From contig CAZBAV010000007.1 of NCBI GenBank assembly GCA_964489955.1, forward strand, positions 1 through 64,000: a stretch of 64,000 nucleotides of DNA, in the 5' to 3' direction. Numbering within the stretch: the first letter of the stretch is position 1; each line of letters begins with the position of its first letter. Made by a program: the position numbers and the translations under genes. Shown in pieces: positions 35,903-44,708 of the stretch. This stretch comes from Leadbetterella sp964489955. GTDB lineage: Bacteria > Bacteroidota > Bacteroidia > Cytophagales > Spirosomataceae. A model generated the notes under the pieces. It searched no databases. It was given only the letters and a program-made list of their open reading frames with translations, and was not told the origin of the DNA.

Positions 35903-37921
35903 CTAATACATTACAGTAAAATTTCCAGCTTTTTGAGTTACTTCGCCATTAATAAGTGTAAAACTTAACTTATAGAAGTAAACTCCGGGAGCAGCTTTAG
36001 TTTTGTTTGGTAACAGGCCATCCCATCCCTCAGTACTCTCCGCACTTTTAAATACCATTTGACCTTTGTAGGTAAAAAGCTCTAAACTAAAATCTTTTAT
36101 TTTGGAAAAATCTCCCTTTGCCAGAAGCACATCATTAAGATTATCTCCATTAGGGGTAAAAACATTGGGTAAATATACTGACGTGTTTACGGGTATACGC
36201 ACTATATTAGAATAAGATACTTTACCATCTGCCGCAGTGGCTCGAACCTGGAAAGGAGCATTGGCAATATAGCTCCCAAGATTAGGTGTATAGGTACTAG
36301 CCATGCCTACATCCTTCACCAAATTAGGTGTATTGGTATCTTCATTAAGATAAATGACTTCCATTTTTACAATATCACTATCTATAAAGGGGGCAGCAAT
36401 ATTCCATGACACTTTACCAAAATCTTCCTCTGCGTAAATAGCTGCCATACTTTGAGATTGGTCTGAGATACTTCCACAGCGATCCACAAATGCAACCCTA
36501 TAACTTTCTGGCTTTCGCACCTCATGGTGATCTGTAACAAATTGAGAAGGAGCATCCACACTATCAACTAAAGCGTAACTTGTTCCTTCAGTATGTCTGT
36601 AAAGTAGCCATTTTTTAGTTTCTATTTCCCAACCCGTAGCAGGATTTAGGTTAACAACATTATGTGGAGCCTCATGTGAAGCCCATAAGGCTGTGGGTGC
36701 TGGTGGTTCTTCTTTACTTCTGTCTACACAAATTTCATTAGAGTAGCTAACCCCTCGGTAATTTACAGAGCCTACCCTGCCACTTGTGGTTACTTTCACA
36801 CGGTAACAGTTACGAAGAGAACAGTCTATGGTTTCGTCTGTATAGGTAATACCAGAAATTGGAGTAGAAAAAGCCATAGTACTTGAGCCTGCAGAACGCA
36901 CCACCTCCATACTTGGTGTGTTTATGTTGGTCCCAATAGCCTGAGGATAACCAGACCTTGCCCACTCATATCTCTGCCAAGACACATTAGTTTTATAAGG
37001 CGAAAAAACTGCTCCTTTTAGTGGTACCGAACACAATTCAGCACTTCTCTTCCCTATCAAACCCATACAACCTCCAATCTCTGTGGTGGGTTCTACATAA
37101 AAACAATAAGACTTATCTAAACTAGGTAGTTCAATATCATTGAGTCCCACAGCCAAACCAGATTTATGCAACTTGCTGCTACTGTATGGAAGACCACTCT
37201 CATACATAAACAAGTTGTATGTTTTGTTATACTCTCCCTTCAGGTCAACCACAGCCCCAGTTTTCTCTATTCTTAGTTCCTTTAAAGCCGGAAAATACTC
37301 GTAGTCTCTCCCCGCCGGGTTATAACCAGGTATCTGAACCACAGCAGGAGAACCAGTACATTCTTTTGCTCCGCCTACACCTATAACCTTCACCTCGTTA
37401 ATACCACCTACTCCTTCAAAGGCTTGCGTGTAAGGCAATGTAACAACTTCTGTAACCGCTTTATTCAAATGCACTTCATATTTGTCATATGTATTTACGC
37501 CACCCTCTGGAATGTTAATTTCAATGGTGTATTTAGAATCCCCACAAAAACTATAGGAAAATACTGCCGAGTTACTATGCCGTACTTTTACCTCTTTACA
37601 GTCTACGGTACGCTGCCCGTTTTTCTCCCCTATTTGTATTAAAGTATATACTCCCGGGCGTGTTACCGCATCATAAGTTGGTGCGGCTATACCTAGGGAA
37701 AGAAGCTCGTCATAACTCTGACCTCTATAGTCATGGTAGTAAAGTACTTTATTGGCTCCGGAAATATCTTTTACATTCAAGGGCTCTGTATGGCAAATAT
37801 CATAACTAGCCAGTTCAAATCCCCCCTTCTCGAACTCTGCACTACCGCAAATCCCCTGTGCATAAAGTTTAGGAAAGGCCAAACAAAATATAAACAAACA
37901 ATATGCTGCACGTATACCCAT
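35903..37921 (-). CDS. Large secreted protein with type B T9SS C-terminal domain
   Basis: 672 residues from ATG 37921, which opens a signal peptide (MGIRAAYCLFIFCLAF...LYAQ); the longer form begins at GTG 37963. The body is a string of beta-rich, Ig/fibronectin-like segments with several Cys. The last 95 residues are the gliding-motility-associated C-terminal domain: VYLPNVFTPNGDNLND, LELFTYKGQMVFKS, GWDGLL, PGVYFYKLSF. That domain routes cargo through the type IX secretion system to the cell surface. The function of the body is unknown (adhesin-like is plausible). Confidence 0.85.
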   Translation of the reverse strand: MGIRAAYCLFIFCLAFPKLYAQGICGSAEFEKGGFELASYDICHTEPLNVKDISGANKVLYYHDYRGQSYDELLSLGIAAPTYDAVTRPGVYTLIQIGEKNGQRTVDCKEVKVRHSNSAVFSYSFCGDSKYTIEINIPEGGVNTYDKYEVHLNKAVTEVVTLPYTQAFEGVGGINEVKVIGVGGAKECTGSPAVVQIPGYNPAGRDYEYFPALKELRIEKTGAVVDLKGEYNKTYNLFMYESGLPYSSSKLHKSGLAVGLNDIELPSLDKSYCFYVEPTTEIGGCMGLIGKRSAELCSVPLKGAVFSPYKTNVSWQRYEWARSGYPQAIGTNINTPSMEVVRSAGSSTMAFSTPISGITYTDETIDCSLRNCYRVKVTTSGRVGSVNYRGVSYSNEICVDRSKEEPPAPTALWASHEAPHNVVNLNPATGWEIETKKWLLYRHTEGTSYALVDSVDAPSQFVTDHHEVRKPESYRVAFVDRCGSISDQSQSMAAIYAEEDFGKVSWNIAAPFIDSDIVKMEVIYLNEDTNTPNLVKDVGMASTYTPNLGSYIANAPFQVRATAADGKVSYSNIVRIPVNTSVYLPNVFTPNGDNLNDVLLAKGDFSKIKDFSLELFTYKGQMVFKSAESTEGWDGLLPNKTKAAPGVYFYKLSFTLINGEVTQKAGNFTVMY

Positions 37922-37943
37922 AAAACCTACTTCTTTCCTTAAC

Positions 37944-37977
37944 TTTTGTTGTAAATCCCCCACAAACTGTAAATTTG
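37944..37977 (+). promoter_or_regulatory. Promoter upstream of the COX3-like/recO pair (TTTTG-N21-TAAATTTG)
   Basis: TTTTG at 37944-37948 and an exact -7 element TAAATTTG at 37970-37977, 21 bases apart. The transcript would start near 37985, 20 bases before ATG 38005. Confidence 0.6.
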
Positions 37978-38004
37978 GATGTAAAATAAAGCGTTATAAG
38001 CCTA

Positions 38005-38595
38005 ATGCAAAATGAAAGCCAAATAAAAAGATACGAACCTCTATTTTTTTTGTTACTACTAGGTATTTTTTCTATCAGTGTAGTAACTGGGGTTACTTTG
38101 TATCGGTTTTATAACCAAATACAGGAAGAGTTGATTTCACCTCCTAAGGTACAAGCTCATTGGGCTCTGGGCTTTTTGTTAATGGTAGCCTGGACTACCA
38201 GCTTGTGGATATCCCGAAAACTAAGTTCTAAACAGCGATATGAAGCGTCACGCACGTTTCTTAGTGCTTCCTTCGCTTTTGCATTGGGAGTGGTTTTTGT
38301 CCAGGTCTTTTTCTTACCTCGTCCTATAGAATTGCATGCGACAGAAGGCACTAACTCCGGGCTACTTTATGTTACATTTATGTTTTATGTTTACACCCTT
38401 TTTATATTATTAGGTGTGGCAGCACACAGTGTGGCAATTGCCAAAATTTTAAAAAAAGTAAGCTACGTAGATTCTTTCATATTCCACGTTAATCCGCCCA
38501 ATGTCTTACACTTAAAGCTCCTAATGGTGTATATTTTGTCGACCACAGCACTTTGGGGAGTTGTTTTATCATTTTTGTATTTTTATGCTGCATAA
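38005..38595 (+). CDS. Five-segment membrane protein resembling cytochrome oxidase subunit III
   Basis: 196 residues with five hydrophobic helices (about 13-34, 50-69, 83-105, 121-149, 168-193). The layout, with SFAFALGVVFVQ, an LLGVAAHSVA helix in place of the THGLHV segment, and a final LWGVVLSFLYFY helix, resembles haem-copper oxidase subunit III, but conserved carboxylate residues are not obvious. Other oxidase genes are absent nearby, so the assignment is tentative. recO begins inside its last codons (11-base overlap). Confidence 0.55.
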   Translation: MQNESQIKRYEPLFFLLLLGIFSISVVTGVTLYRFYNQIQEELISPPKVQAHWALGFLLMVAWTTSLWISRKLSSKQRYEASRTFLSASFAFALGVVFVQVFFLPRPIELHATEGTNSGLLYVTFMFYVYTLFILLGVAAHSVAIAKILKKVSYVDSFIFHVNPPNVLHLKLLMVYILSTTALWGVVLSFLYFYAA

Positions 38596-39268
38596 AACCA
38601 AAGGACTTATTATGGGATTTATTCCCTACAAAGAAACCTCCATCATAGTAAAGGTTTATACGGAATCCTTTGGGGTTCAATCTTATATAGAAAACGGGGT
38701 GCGTAGTAGCAAGGGTAGGAATAAAATTGCCTTGTTCCAACCTCTAACTTTATTAGACCTGGTGGTATACCACAAAAGCCAGACCTCGCTACAGCGAATA
38801 TCGGAAATACGCTGTAATGTGCCTTTTTATAATATTCCTACCGACATAAAAAAAACTACCCTCGGTATTTTTGTCTCAGAAGTTCTTAACCTTACTTTAA
38901 GGGAACACACAGAAAACCCGAGCCTTTTTGGGTTCTTATGGGATGCCCTACTTTTCTTGGAAAACTGTAAAGACCAAGTAGAGAATTTCCATATATACTT
39001 TCTTCTGGAGTTAAGTGCCCATTTGGGTTTTGGGATAGAAGATGCCGATAAGCTGTCGGACTTTATGAAAGACTACGGGATTATAATTGCTAAGGGTAAT
39101 GCAGATGTAATAAGAAAAGCCTTAAACTTAAGCTTTGGAGAGCCTCTAGATATAAGTAAACAACAGAGAATGGATTGCCTTTACCTATTAATAGACTATT
39201 ATAAATTGAATATTGAGGATTTTACAGGAGTACGTTCACTACCCGTACTTTCTGAGATATTGGATTAG
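38585..39268 (+). CDS. recO: DNA repair protein RecO
   Basis: 227 residues from ATG 38585. N-terminal OB fold (MLHKTKGLIMGFIPYKETS, then IVKVYTESFGVQSYIENGVRS) and a helical C-terminal domain. RecO loads RecA with RecF/RecR onto SSB-coated DNA. The zinc-finger cysteines of some RecO proteins are absent here, as in many Bacteroidota. The start was moved from 38561 because family members begin just before the LHKTKGI-type motif. Confidence 0.9.
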   Translation: MLHKTKGLIMGFIPYKETSIIVKVYTESFGVQSYIENGVRSSKGRNKIALFQPLTLLDLVVYHKSQTSLQRISEIRCNVPFYNIPTDIKKTTLGIFVSEVLNLTLREHTENPSLFGFLWDALLFLENCKDQVENFHIYFLLELSAHLGFGIEDADKLSDFMKDYGIIIAKGNADVIRKALNLSFGEPLDISKQQRMDCLYLLIDYYKLNIEDFTGVRSLPVLSEILD

Positions 39269-39284
39269 TGCTGAGTAGTTTTTT

Positions 39285-39310
39285 GAAGGTTGAAGTTGGA
39301 GTTCGGAGTT
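39285..39310 (+). repeat. Short degenerate GRAGTT repeats
   Basis: After the recO stop the sequence runs through GAAGGTT, GAAGTT, GGAGTT, CGGAGTT units (39285-39310). A short low-complexity tract, possibly a recombination scar before the SRPBCC gene. Confidence 0.4.
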
Positions 39311-39427
39311 ACTGTTTTTAGTACTACGTTAAAGACTATTATTAGGCTGGAAAATTTATCGTATCTTCCTGATGGTCCGCAGATTACTCTGTTGATGGCA
39401 AGGCTTGCAGACCTAAACCAAAAACAA

Positions 39428-39907
39428 ATGCCAAAAATTGAACTTGTAACAGAAATAAATTCGACACTTGAAATTTGTTTTGACCTCTCAAGAAGTATTG
39501 ACTTGCACAAAATTTCTACTGCACAAACAAACGAACAAGCAATTGCAGGCAGAACAAGAGGATTAATAAATTTACACGAAATTGTAACTTGGCAAGCGAC
39601 ACATTTTGGAGTTAGACAGAAACTGACTTCAAAAATTACGGCATTTGACAGACCAAACTATTTTATAAACGAACAAACAAAAGGGATTTTCAAATCGATA
39701 ATCCACGAACATAACTTTGAAAAAGTTGGAGATAAAGTCATAATGAGGGACGTTTTTGAATTCCATTCTCCTTTCGGTCTTTTCGGAAAAATATTCAATA
39801 AACTTATTCTAACCACCTACTTAAAAAGACTATTAACAAAGCGAAACCAAATAATAAAAGAATTTGCCGAGACAAAAAAATGGAAAGAAATTTTAAATGG
39901 ACAATAA
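39428..39907 (+). CDS. SRPBCC-family (START-like) protein
   Basis: 159 residues from ATG 39428. It opens with PKIELVTEINSTLEICFDLSR, the first strand and helix of the polyketide-cyclase/START-like SRPBCC fold (coenzyme Q-binding/cyclase relatives), and contains HEIVTWQATHFGVRQKLTSKI and FEFHSPFGLFGKIFN, typical of the Bacteroidota cell-division-inhibitor-like SRPBCC proteins. The open frame continues 46 codons upstream, but that part looks unlike the family. The base composition is more A-rich than neighbours (many AAA, ACA, AGA codons), suggesting later arrival. Binds a hydrophobic ligand by family rule; ligand unknown. Confidence 0.7.
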   Translation: MPKIELVTEINSTLEICFDLSRSIDLHKISTAQTNEQAIAGRTRGLINLHEIVTWQATHFGVRQKLTSKITAFDRPNYFINEQTKGIFKSIIHEHNFEKVGDKVIMRDVFEFHSPFGLFGKIFNKLILTTYLKRLLTKRNQIIKEFAETKKWKEILNGQ

Positions 39908-40013
39908 TATATACAGTCCTGAATATATAAAATTGACAATTAGGTCTTTCAACTCATCTCATCCCCGCTGCTAACACCCGATTTTAGCCGTTTTTTCTTA
40001 GAGAATTGCACAT

Positions 40014-40040
40014 TTTTAGCAAAATGCATGTTTGCTAAAA
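40014..40040. terminator. Hairpin downstream of plsY and the SRPBCC gene
   Basis: Perfect 10-bp arms TTTTAGCAAA and TTTGCTAAAA (40014-40023, 40031-40040) with loop ATGCATG, ending 1 base before the plsY stop codon. No strong T-tract; a likely shared 3'-end hairpin for two convergent genes. Confidence 0.45.
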
Positions 40041-40041
40041 C

Positions 40042-40632
40042 CTATTCCTTCTTTTTACCTACTTTACTTTCGGTTTTATTTAGAATCCTTTTGATATTTA
40101 GCCTATGCGTGTAGACTAAAATCACACACAATGCCACGGAGAGCATTTGTAGAGATGTAGAGTTTGGATTTTCTATTATACAATAAACCGCAAAGGCAAG
40201 CGAACCTATTATCGAGCCTAAAGAAACGTATTTGGATACATATACCGTTATTACAAAAACGGCCAAACATACCAAAGCACCCACAGGGAAGACGCCTGTT
40301 ATTACACCAAACGCAGAAGCTATACCTTTCCCTCCTTTAAAGCCAACGAAAGGTGAAAAAATATGTCCTAAAATACTAAAAATACCTACTATAAAAGACT
40401 CTTCTATAGTGTAACCCATTTTATTCATGATAAATACAGGAAGGAAACCTTTCATGAAATCAAACAAGAGAACTATAGCTCCAGCTTTTTTCCCTATCAC
40501 CCGCATGGAGTTTGTAGCTCCAATATTACCACTACCGTGTTGGCGGATATCCATTCCATGAAAGAGCTTAGCATACCAATAGGCAGTAGGGATAGCACCT
40601 GCTAGAAATGCTAAAGCATAATATATAACCAT
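40042..40632 (-). CDS. plsY: Glycerol-3-phosphate acyltransferase PlsY
   Basis: 196 residues, five to seven membrane segments. It transfers the acyl group from acyl-phosphate to glycerol 3-phosphate, making lysophosphatidic acid. The three catalytic loops are visible: HGSGNIGATNSMRV, FKGGKGIASAFGV and the Arg-containing C-terminal loop (THRLNIKRIL). It uses the product of gpsA at 20.6 kb. Confidence 0.95.
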   Translation of the reverse strand: MVIYYALAFLAGAIPTAYWYAKLFHGMDIRQHGSGNIGATNSMRVIGKKAGAIVLLFDFMKGFLPVFIMNKMGYTIEESFIVGIFSILGHIFSPFVGFKGGKGIASAFGVITGVFPVGALVCLAVFVITVYVSKYVSLGSIIGSLAFAVYCIIENPNSTSLQMLSVALCVILVYTHRLNIKRILNKTESKVGKKKE

Positions 40633-40716
40633 AAAAGGGGTTCAAAAAAATTCGGACAAAAGTAACACTTAAATGCAGGAAAGTTAAAATTTTGTCCGTT
40701 AATAAAGCTACAAAAA

Positions 40717-40810
40717 AAGGATTGGGATCGGGCTTCATTAGGTTTCCCTATAGATATACCTGAAATCAAACAGGTTACAGAATATCTACAAAGTCTAACA
40801 AATGAAGCCC
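40717..40810 (-). other. Nested inverted-repeat structure between leuA and plsY
   Basis: Three nested perfect inverted repeats: outer GGGCTTCATT/AATGAAGCCC (40730-40739, 40801-40810), middle TAGATAT/ATATCTA (40751-40757, 40782-40788), inner ACCTG/CAGGT (40758-40762, 40771-40775). On the minus strand the outer stem is followed 11 bases later by CCTTTTTTTG. It may be an elaborate terminator of leuA, or a small mobile or structured-RNA element. Confidence 0.55.
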
Positions 40811-40816
40811 ATATTT

Positions 40817-41959
40817 TTATGAACGCATAAGGTCTACCAAATTCCCATCATTTACCTCTTTTAACCGGTCTGCTAGCTCCAGGAATTTCTGGTAAGTTAT
40901 GTCCAACTCTTCTTTTGGTAGTTCAAACCCAAGCAAACCTAAGCGGTGTTTAAGAGCATGTCTTCCGCTCCTGGCAGTAAGAATAATATCCGATTTATCT
41001 ACGCCCACTTCTTGAGGAGTCATGATTTCGTAGGTTTCTGAGTGCTTCAAGAATCCATCTTGGTGTATGCCCGACGAATGGGCAAAGGCGTTCCTTCCCA
41101 CGATGGCTTTATTTGCCTGTACAGGCATACGCATAGTTTTAGAAACCAAATTACTTAGCGGAGCCAACATTTCGGATTTAATGTTAGTATGCAAGCTAAG
41201 GTCTTTATGCAGCTTTAAAATCATGGCTACCTCTTCTAGTGAAGTATTTCCTGCACGCTCTCCTATACCGTTAATAGTTACCTCTACCTGTCTTGCACCC
41301 GCACGTATACCTGCAATGGTATTAGCAGTAGCTAAACCCAAATCATTATGGTTATGCATAGATAAAATGGCTTTGTCCACGTTCGGAACATTGTTCATAA
41401 GGTAGGTAATACGCTCATGCATAATATGCGGCATAAGATACCCTGTAGTATCAGGAAGGTTAACGACAGTAGCTCCCGCCTTTATCACCTCTTCAGTAAG
41501 TCTTGCAAGAAACTCCAAATCTGCCCGGCCAGCATCTTCTGCATAAAATTCTACATCTTCTACAAAGGTCCGTGCATATTTCACGGCTTCTACACCTCTA
41601 GCCAAGATGTCCTCACGAGTACTATTAAATTTATATTTTATATGTGTGTCTGATGCCCCAATACCTGTGTGTATCCTGGGTCTTCTGGCATGTTTCAGTG
41701 CTTGTGCGGCAACCTCTATATCCCCCTTTACAGAGCGGGTAAGACCACATACAGTAGCATTTTCCACTGCTTTAGAAATTGCTTCTACAGATTTAAAGTC
41801 ACCAGGACTAGAAACAGGAAACCCAGCCTCAATGATATCAACCCCTAATCGGTCTAGCTCTTTGGCTATCATTATCTTCTCATCGATGTTCAACTGGCAC
41901 CCCGGCACCTGCTCTCCATCACGGAGGGTTGTATCAAAAACATAAATTCTTTCACTCAT
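40817..41959 (-). CDS. leuA: 2-isopropylmalate synthase (short form)
   Basis: 380 residues. DRE-TIM metallolyase: DTTLRDGEQVPGCQL at the N-terminus, metal-binding SMHNHNDLGLA, and GIGERAGNTSLEEV. It condenses acetyl-CoA with 2-oxoisovalerate in leucine synthesis. The C-terminal LeuA dimer/regulatory domain that mediates leucine feedback (full length about 510) is absent; the short form is common in Bacteroidota. Homocitrate or citramalate synthase are alternatives for this short form. No other leu genes are in the window. Confidence 0.85.
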   Translation of the reverse strand: MSERIYVFDTTLRDGEQVPGCQLNIDEKIMIAKELDRLGVDIIEAGFPVSSPGDFKSVEAISKAVENATVCGLTRSVKGDIEVAAQALKHARRPRIHTGIGASDTHIKYKFNSTREDILARGVEAVKYARTFVEDVEFYAEDAGRADLEFLARLTEEVIKAGATVVNLPDTTGYLMPHIMHERITYLMNNVPNVDKAILSMHNHNDLGLATANTIAGIRAGARQVEVTINGIGERAGNTSLEEVAMILKLHKDLSLHTNIKSEMLAPLSNLVSKTMRMPVQANKAIVGRNAFAHSSGIHQDGFLKHSETYEIMTPQEVGVDKSDIILTARSGRHALKHRLGLLGFELPKEELDITYQKFLELADRLKEVNDGNLVDLMRS

Positions 41960-42136
41960 TAATAAACCAGATTTGAATGTTAAAAGATTACTAAATATGA
42001 CATCATCTTTACAAAAATAGGAATTTTCCGCCTTAGTATTGCAGACTATATACCCTAGAGTACCATAATTAAGAATAATATTCCAAGTATGATTAAAGTA
42101 TCTATAATTTTATTCTGTATCTATCGACATAATACC

Positions 42137-42144
42137 TAATTTTG
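42137..42144 (+). promoter_or_regulatory. -7 element TAATTTTG of pyk
   Basis: Exact TAnnTTTG match. Transcription would begin near 42151, which excludes the TTG at 42149 as a start and supports ATG 42206. No clear -33 TTG. Confidence 0.5.
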
Positions 42145-42205
42145 CACCTTGAAATCGGGCTTTACACGAAAAAATCACTTTTGTGGCCTAAAAATCTCCA
42201 TTGAA

Positions 42206-43660
42206 ATGAACAAAAAAACCAAAATTGTAGCAACAGTAGGACCTGCCTCAGAAAGTGAAGAGATGCTTATTGCCCTTGCCCAAGCAGGAGTAAACGTGTT
42301 TAGGCTGAACTTCTCACACGGAACCCACGAAGACCATAAAGTAAGAATAGACCGTATCCGGAAAATAAACGCAGAACATGGATTCCATTGTGCCATCTTA
42401 CAAGATTTGCAAGGTCCTAAAATACGCGTGGGCCAAATGGAAGGAGGAAATGACGGCGTTCTACTTCAAGAAGGAAATAAGTTTGTTTTCACAAATGAGA
42501 ACATTATAGGGAATGCCGATAGAGCCAGCACACCATACGATGGGATGTATAACGATGTAAAAATCGGTGATAAAATCCTTATGGATGATGGTAAACTAGC
42601 CGTAAAGGTGGTTGGTATTGACCCAGAAAAAGGCGAAGTAATTACAGAAGTATTACACGGCGGATTATTAAAACAAAAGAAAGGGGTAAATTTACCTAAT
42701 ACCAATATCTCTCAACCATCGGTAACAGACAAAGACAGAAAAGACCTTGAGTTTGGTATAGAAAACGATGTAGACTGGGTGGCACTTTCCTTTGTGCGTA
42801 CAGCAGACGAGATTATTGAAATAAAGAAATATATAGAGTCTAAGGGCTCTGAAGCCAAAGTAATAGCAAAAATGGAAAAACCAGAAGCTATTGCTAATAT
42901 GAAGCAAATCATAGATGCCGCTGATGGTGTTATGGTAGCCAGGGGCGACTTGGGCGTAGAGATGCCATCGGAAGAGGTGCCAATTATCCAAAAGCAATTG
43001 GTAAGTATGTGCCAACTGGCCGTGAAACCGGTAATAGTAGCTACACAGATGCTAGAAAGTATGATTGACAGCCCTATGCCTACCCGTGCTGAAGTTGGTG
43101 ATGTGGCTAATGCTGTATTAGACGGAGCAGATGCGGTAATGCTAAGTGCAGAAAGTGCTTCTGGTAAGTTTCCTTTATTGGCAGTAGAGACTATGGCTAA
43201 GACCATCAAACATATAGAAGAGTTCGGAGACCCTTCGGTATTGTATTTCCGTCACCATACGCGTGTAACCTTACCAGAATACGTATCAAAAGAAAAAGAC
43301 AACGACAATGTGATTATGATGGGATGTCGTCTTGCTCGTGATTTAAGGGTACAGGCTATTGTAGGCATTACAAGTTCTGGCTACACTGCTATGAGGCTAT
43401 CGCACCATAGACCTAAGTCTAATATTTATATTTTCACTCCAAATAACAAGCTGCTTAACCAGCTGAGTCTTTATTGGGGCGTAAACCTTATATCTTTTGA
43501 TGAATTGAAAGATATGACAGAGGCTGATCTACTAGACAGTGCCAATAAATACCTGGAAGACAAAGGCTTATTAAACAAAGGGGACAAATTTATTAACATG
43601 TCTAGCTACCCGATAGGTAAAGCACACAGAACCAACGACTTAAGATTGATGACGGTTTAA
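42206..43660 (+). CDS. pyk: Pyruvate kinase
   Basis: 484 residues from ATG 42206 (MNKKTKIVATVGPASES). It converts phosphoenolpyruvate and ADP to pyruvate and ATP. The active-site signature is intact (VIAKMEKPEAIANMKQII with catalytic Lys), with MVARGDLGVEMP and the metal/K+ site around NFSHGTHEDH. The C-terminal domain (from about 360) is of the usual type. Length is normal for the family. Confidence 0.96.
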   Translation: MNKKTKIVATVGPASESEEMLIALAQAGVNVFRLNFSHGTHEDHKVRIDRIRKINAEHGFHCAILQDLQGPKIRVGQMEGGNDGVLLQEGNKFVFTNENIIGNADRASTPYDGMYNDVKIGDKILMDDGKLAVKVVGIDPEKGEVITEVLHGGLLKQKKGVNLPNTNISQPSVTDKDRKDLEFGIENDVDWVALSFVRTADEIIEIKKYIESKGSEAKVIAKMEKPEAIANMKQIIDAADGVMVARGDLGVEMPSEEVPIIQKQLVSMCQLAVKPVIVATQMLESMIDSPMPTRAEVGDVANAVLDGADAVMLSAESASGKFPLLAVETMAKTIKHIEEFGDPSVLYFRHHTRVTLPEYVSKEKDNDNVIMMGCRLARDLRVQAIVGITSSGYTAMRLSHHRPKSNIYIFTPNNKLLNQLSLYWGVNLISFDELKDMTEADLLDSANKYLEDKGLLNKGDKFINMSSYPIGKAHRTNDLRLMTV

Positions 43661-43679
43661 AAACCGTCATTTTTTTTAT
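43651..43679 (+). terminator. Terminator of pyk
   Basis: Perfect 8-bp stem GACGGTTT/AAACCGTC (43651-43658, 43661-43668) with the stop codon at its apex, followed by ATTTTTTTTAT. Confidence 0.85.
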
Positions 43680-43845
43680 ACAAACTAAAAGAATAACTGT
43701 TTTATCTACGCTAAGTTTCTAAGACAGTTATCTCCTCTTTTATCCATATTATTCCTCTCCAGCTCCCAAAAAGCAGTCTGCAGTTTAATAATTCCTTAAC
43801 GTTCTCTTAACCAATAGGTTAAATTAGGTATGGATATTTGCTATT

Positions 43846-44634
43846 ATGAATAACAGGTACCGTACCATAGTCATCTCCGATTTGCACCTAGGCACAAGTG
43901 GGTCTAAGGCCAAAGAGGTTACAGATTTTTTAAAGTCTAATTATTGCGAACGTTTAATTTTAAATGGAGACATAATAGACGGATGGCAGCTAAAAAAGTA
44001 TGGCTCCTGGAAGAAGAAACATACTTCTTTTTTTAGGGTCGTGTTAAAAATGATAGACAAGCACGATACCCGTGTGATATACATCAGAGGTAACCATGAT
44101 GATTTCTTAGACAATGTACTTCCACTTGCTATAGGACGAAACTTCCAGATAAGAAGGGATTATATACTTAGCTCCGGTGACAGGAAATTTTATGTAACCC
44201 ACGGAGATGTTTTTGATAGTATAACCTCGCATATGAAATGGCTAGCCTATATGGGAGACATCGGCTATACCTTCTTACTATGGCTTAATAAGCAATACAA
44301 TAAATACCGTACCCGCAGGGGACTGCCTTATTATTCCTTATCCCAAAAGGTTAAAAATTCTGTTAAGAGTGCAGTAAACTATATCACAGATTTCGAGGAA
44401 AAGCTGGCAGAAATGGCCAAGGCGAAAGGATGTGATGGCATAATTTGTGGACATATACACCAGCCTGCTATGCGGGAAATAGATGGCGTGCTTTATCTCA
44501 ACTCCGGCGACTGGGTAGAATCTCTATCTGCTCTTGTTGAGGATTTTGAAGGGAATTGGCAGTTGATATATTTTTCAGAAAAAAAGTGGATTCCCCTTCC
44601 TGAATCTGTAACTTTAACTCCTGTAGCCATTTAG
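43846..44634 (+). CDS. UDP-2,3-diacylglucosamine diphosphatase-like metallophosphoesterase
   Basis: 262 residues. Calcineurin-like dimetal phosphoesterase of the LpxH type: SDLHLG, NGDIIDGW, RGNHDD, THGD and GHIHQP in order. LpxH removes UMP from UDP-2,3-diacylglucosamine in lipid A synthesis. This protein belongs to the Bacteroidota family usually annotated this way, but activity on other nucleotide-diphosphate lipids is possible. It is followed after 74 bases by a glycosyltransferase gene on the same strand. Confidence 0.82.
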   Translation: MNNRYRTIVISDLHLGTSGSKAKEVTDFLKSNYCERLILNGDIIDGWQLKKYGSWKKKHTSFFRVVLKMIDKHDTRVIYIRGNHDDFLDNVLPLAIGRNFQIRRDYILSSGDRKFYVTHGDVFDSITSHMKWLAYMGDIGYTFLLWLNKQYNKYRTRRGLPYYSLSQKVKNSVKSAVNYITDFEEKLAEMAKAKGCDGIICGHIHQPAMREIDGVLYLNSGDWVESLSALVEDFEGNWQLIYFSEKKWIPLPESVTLTPVAI

Positions 44635-44708
44635 AACTTTAAAACACCACCCTTTCTATAAACACTTTTATTACCTTTTTATAGGTTGGGTGTAGAAAAT
44701 GAAAATCT

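Noticed and set aside
39961..40040. GCTGCTAACACCCG...GCTAAAAC considered as an integron attC site next to the SRPBCC gene
   Set aside because: The core does not fit GTTRRRY/RYYYAAC, there is no integrase or second cassette, and the structure is better explained as a 3'-end hairpin.
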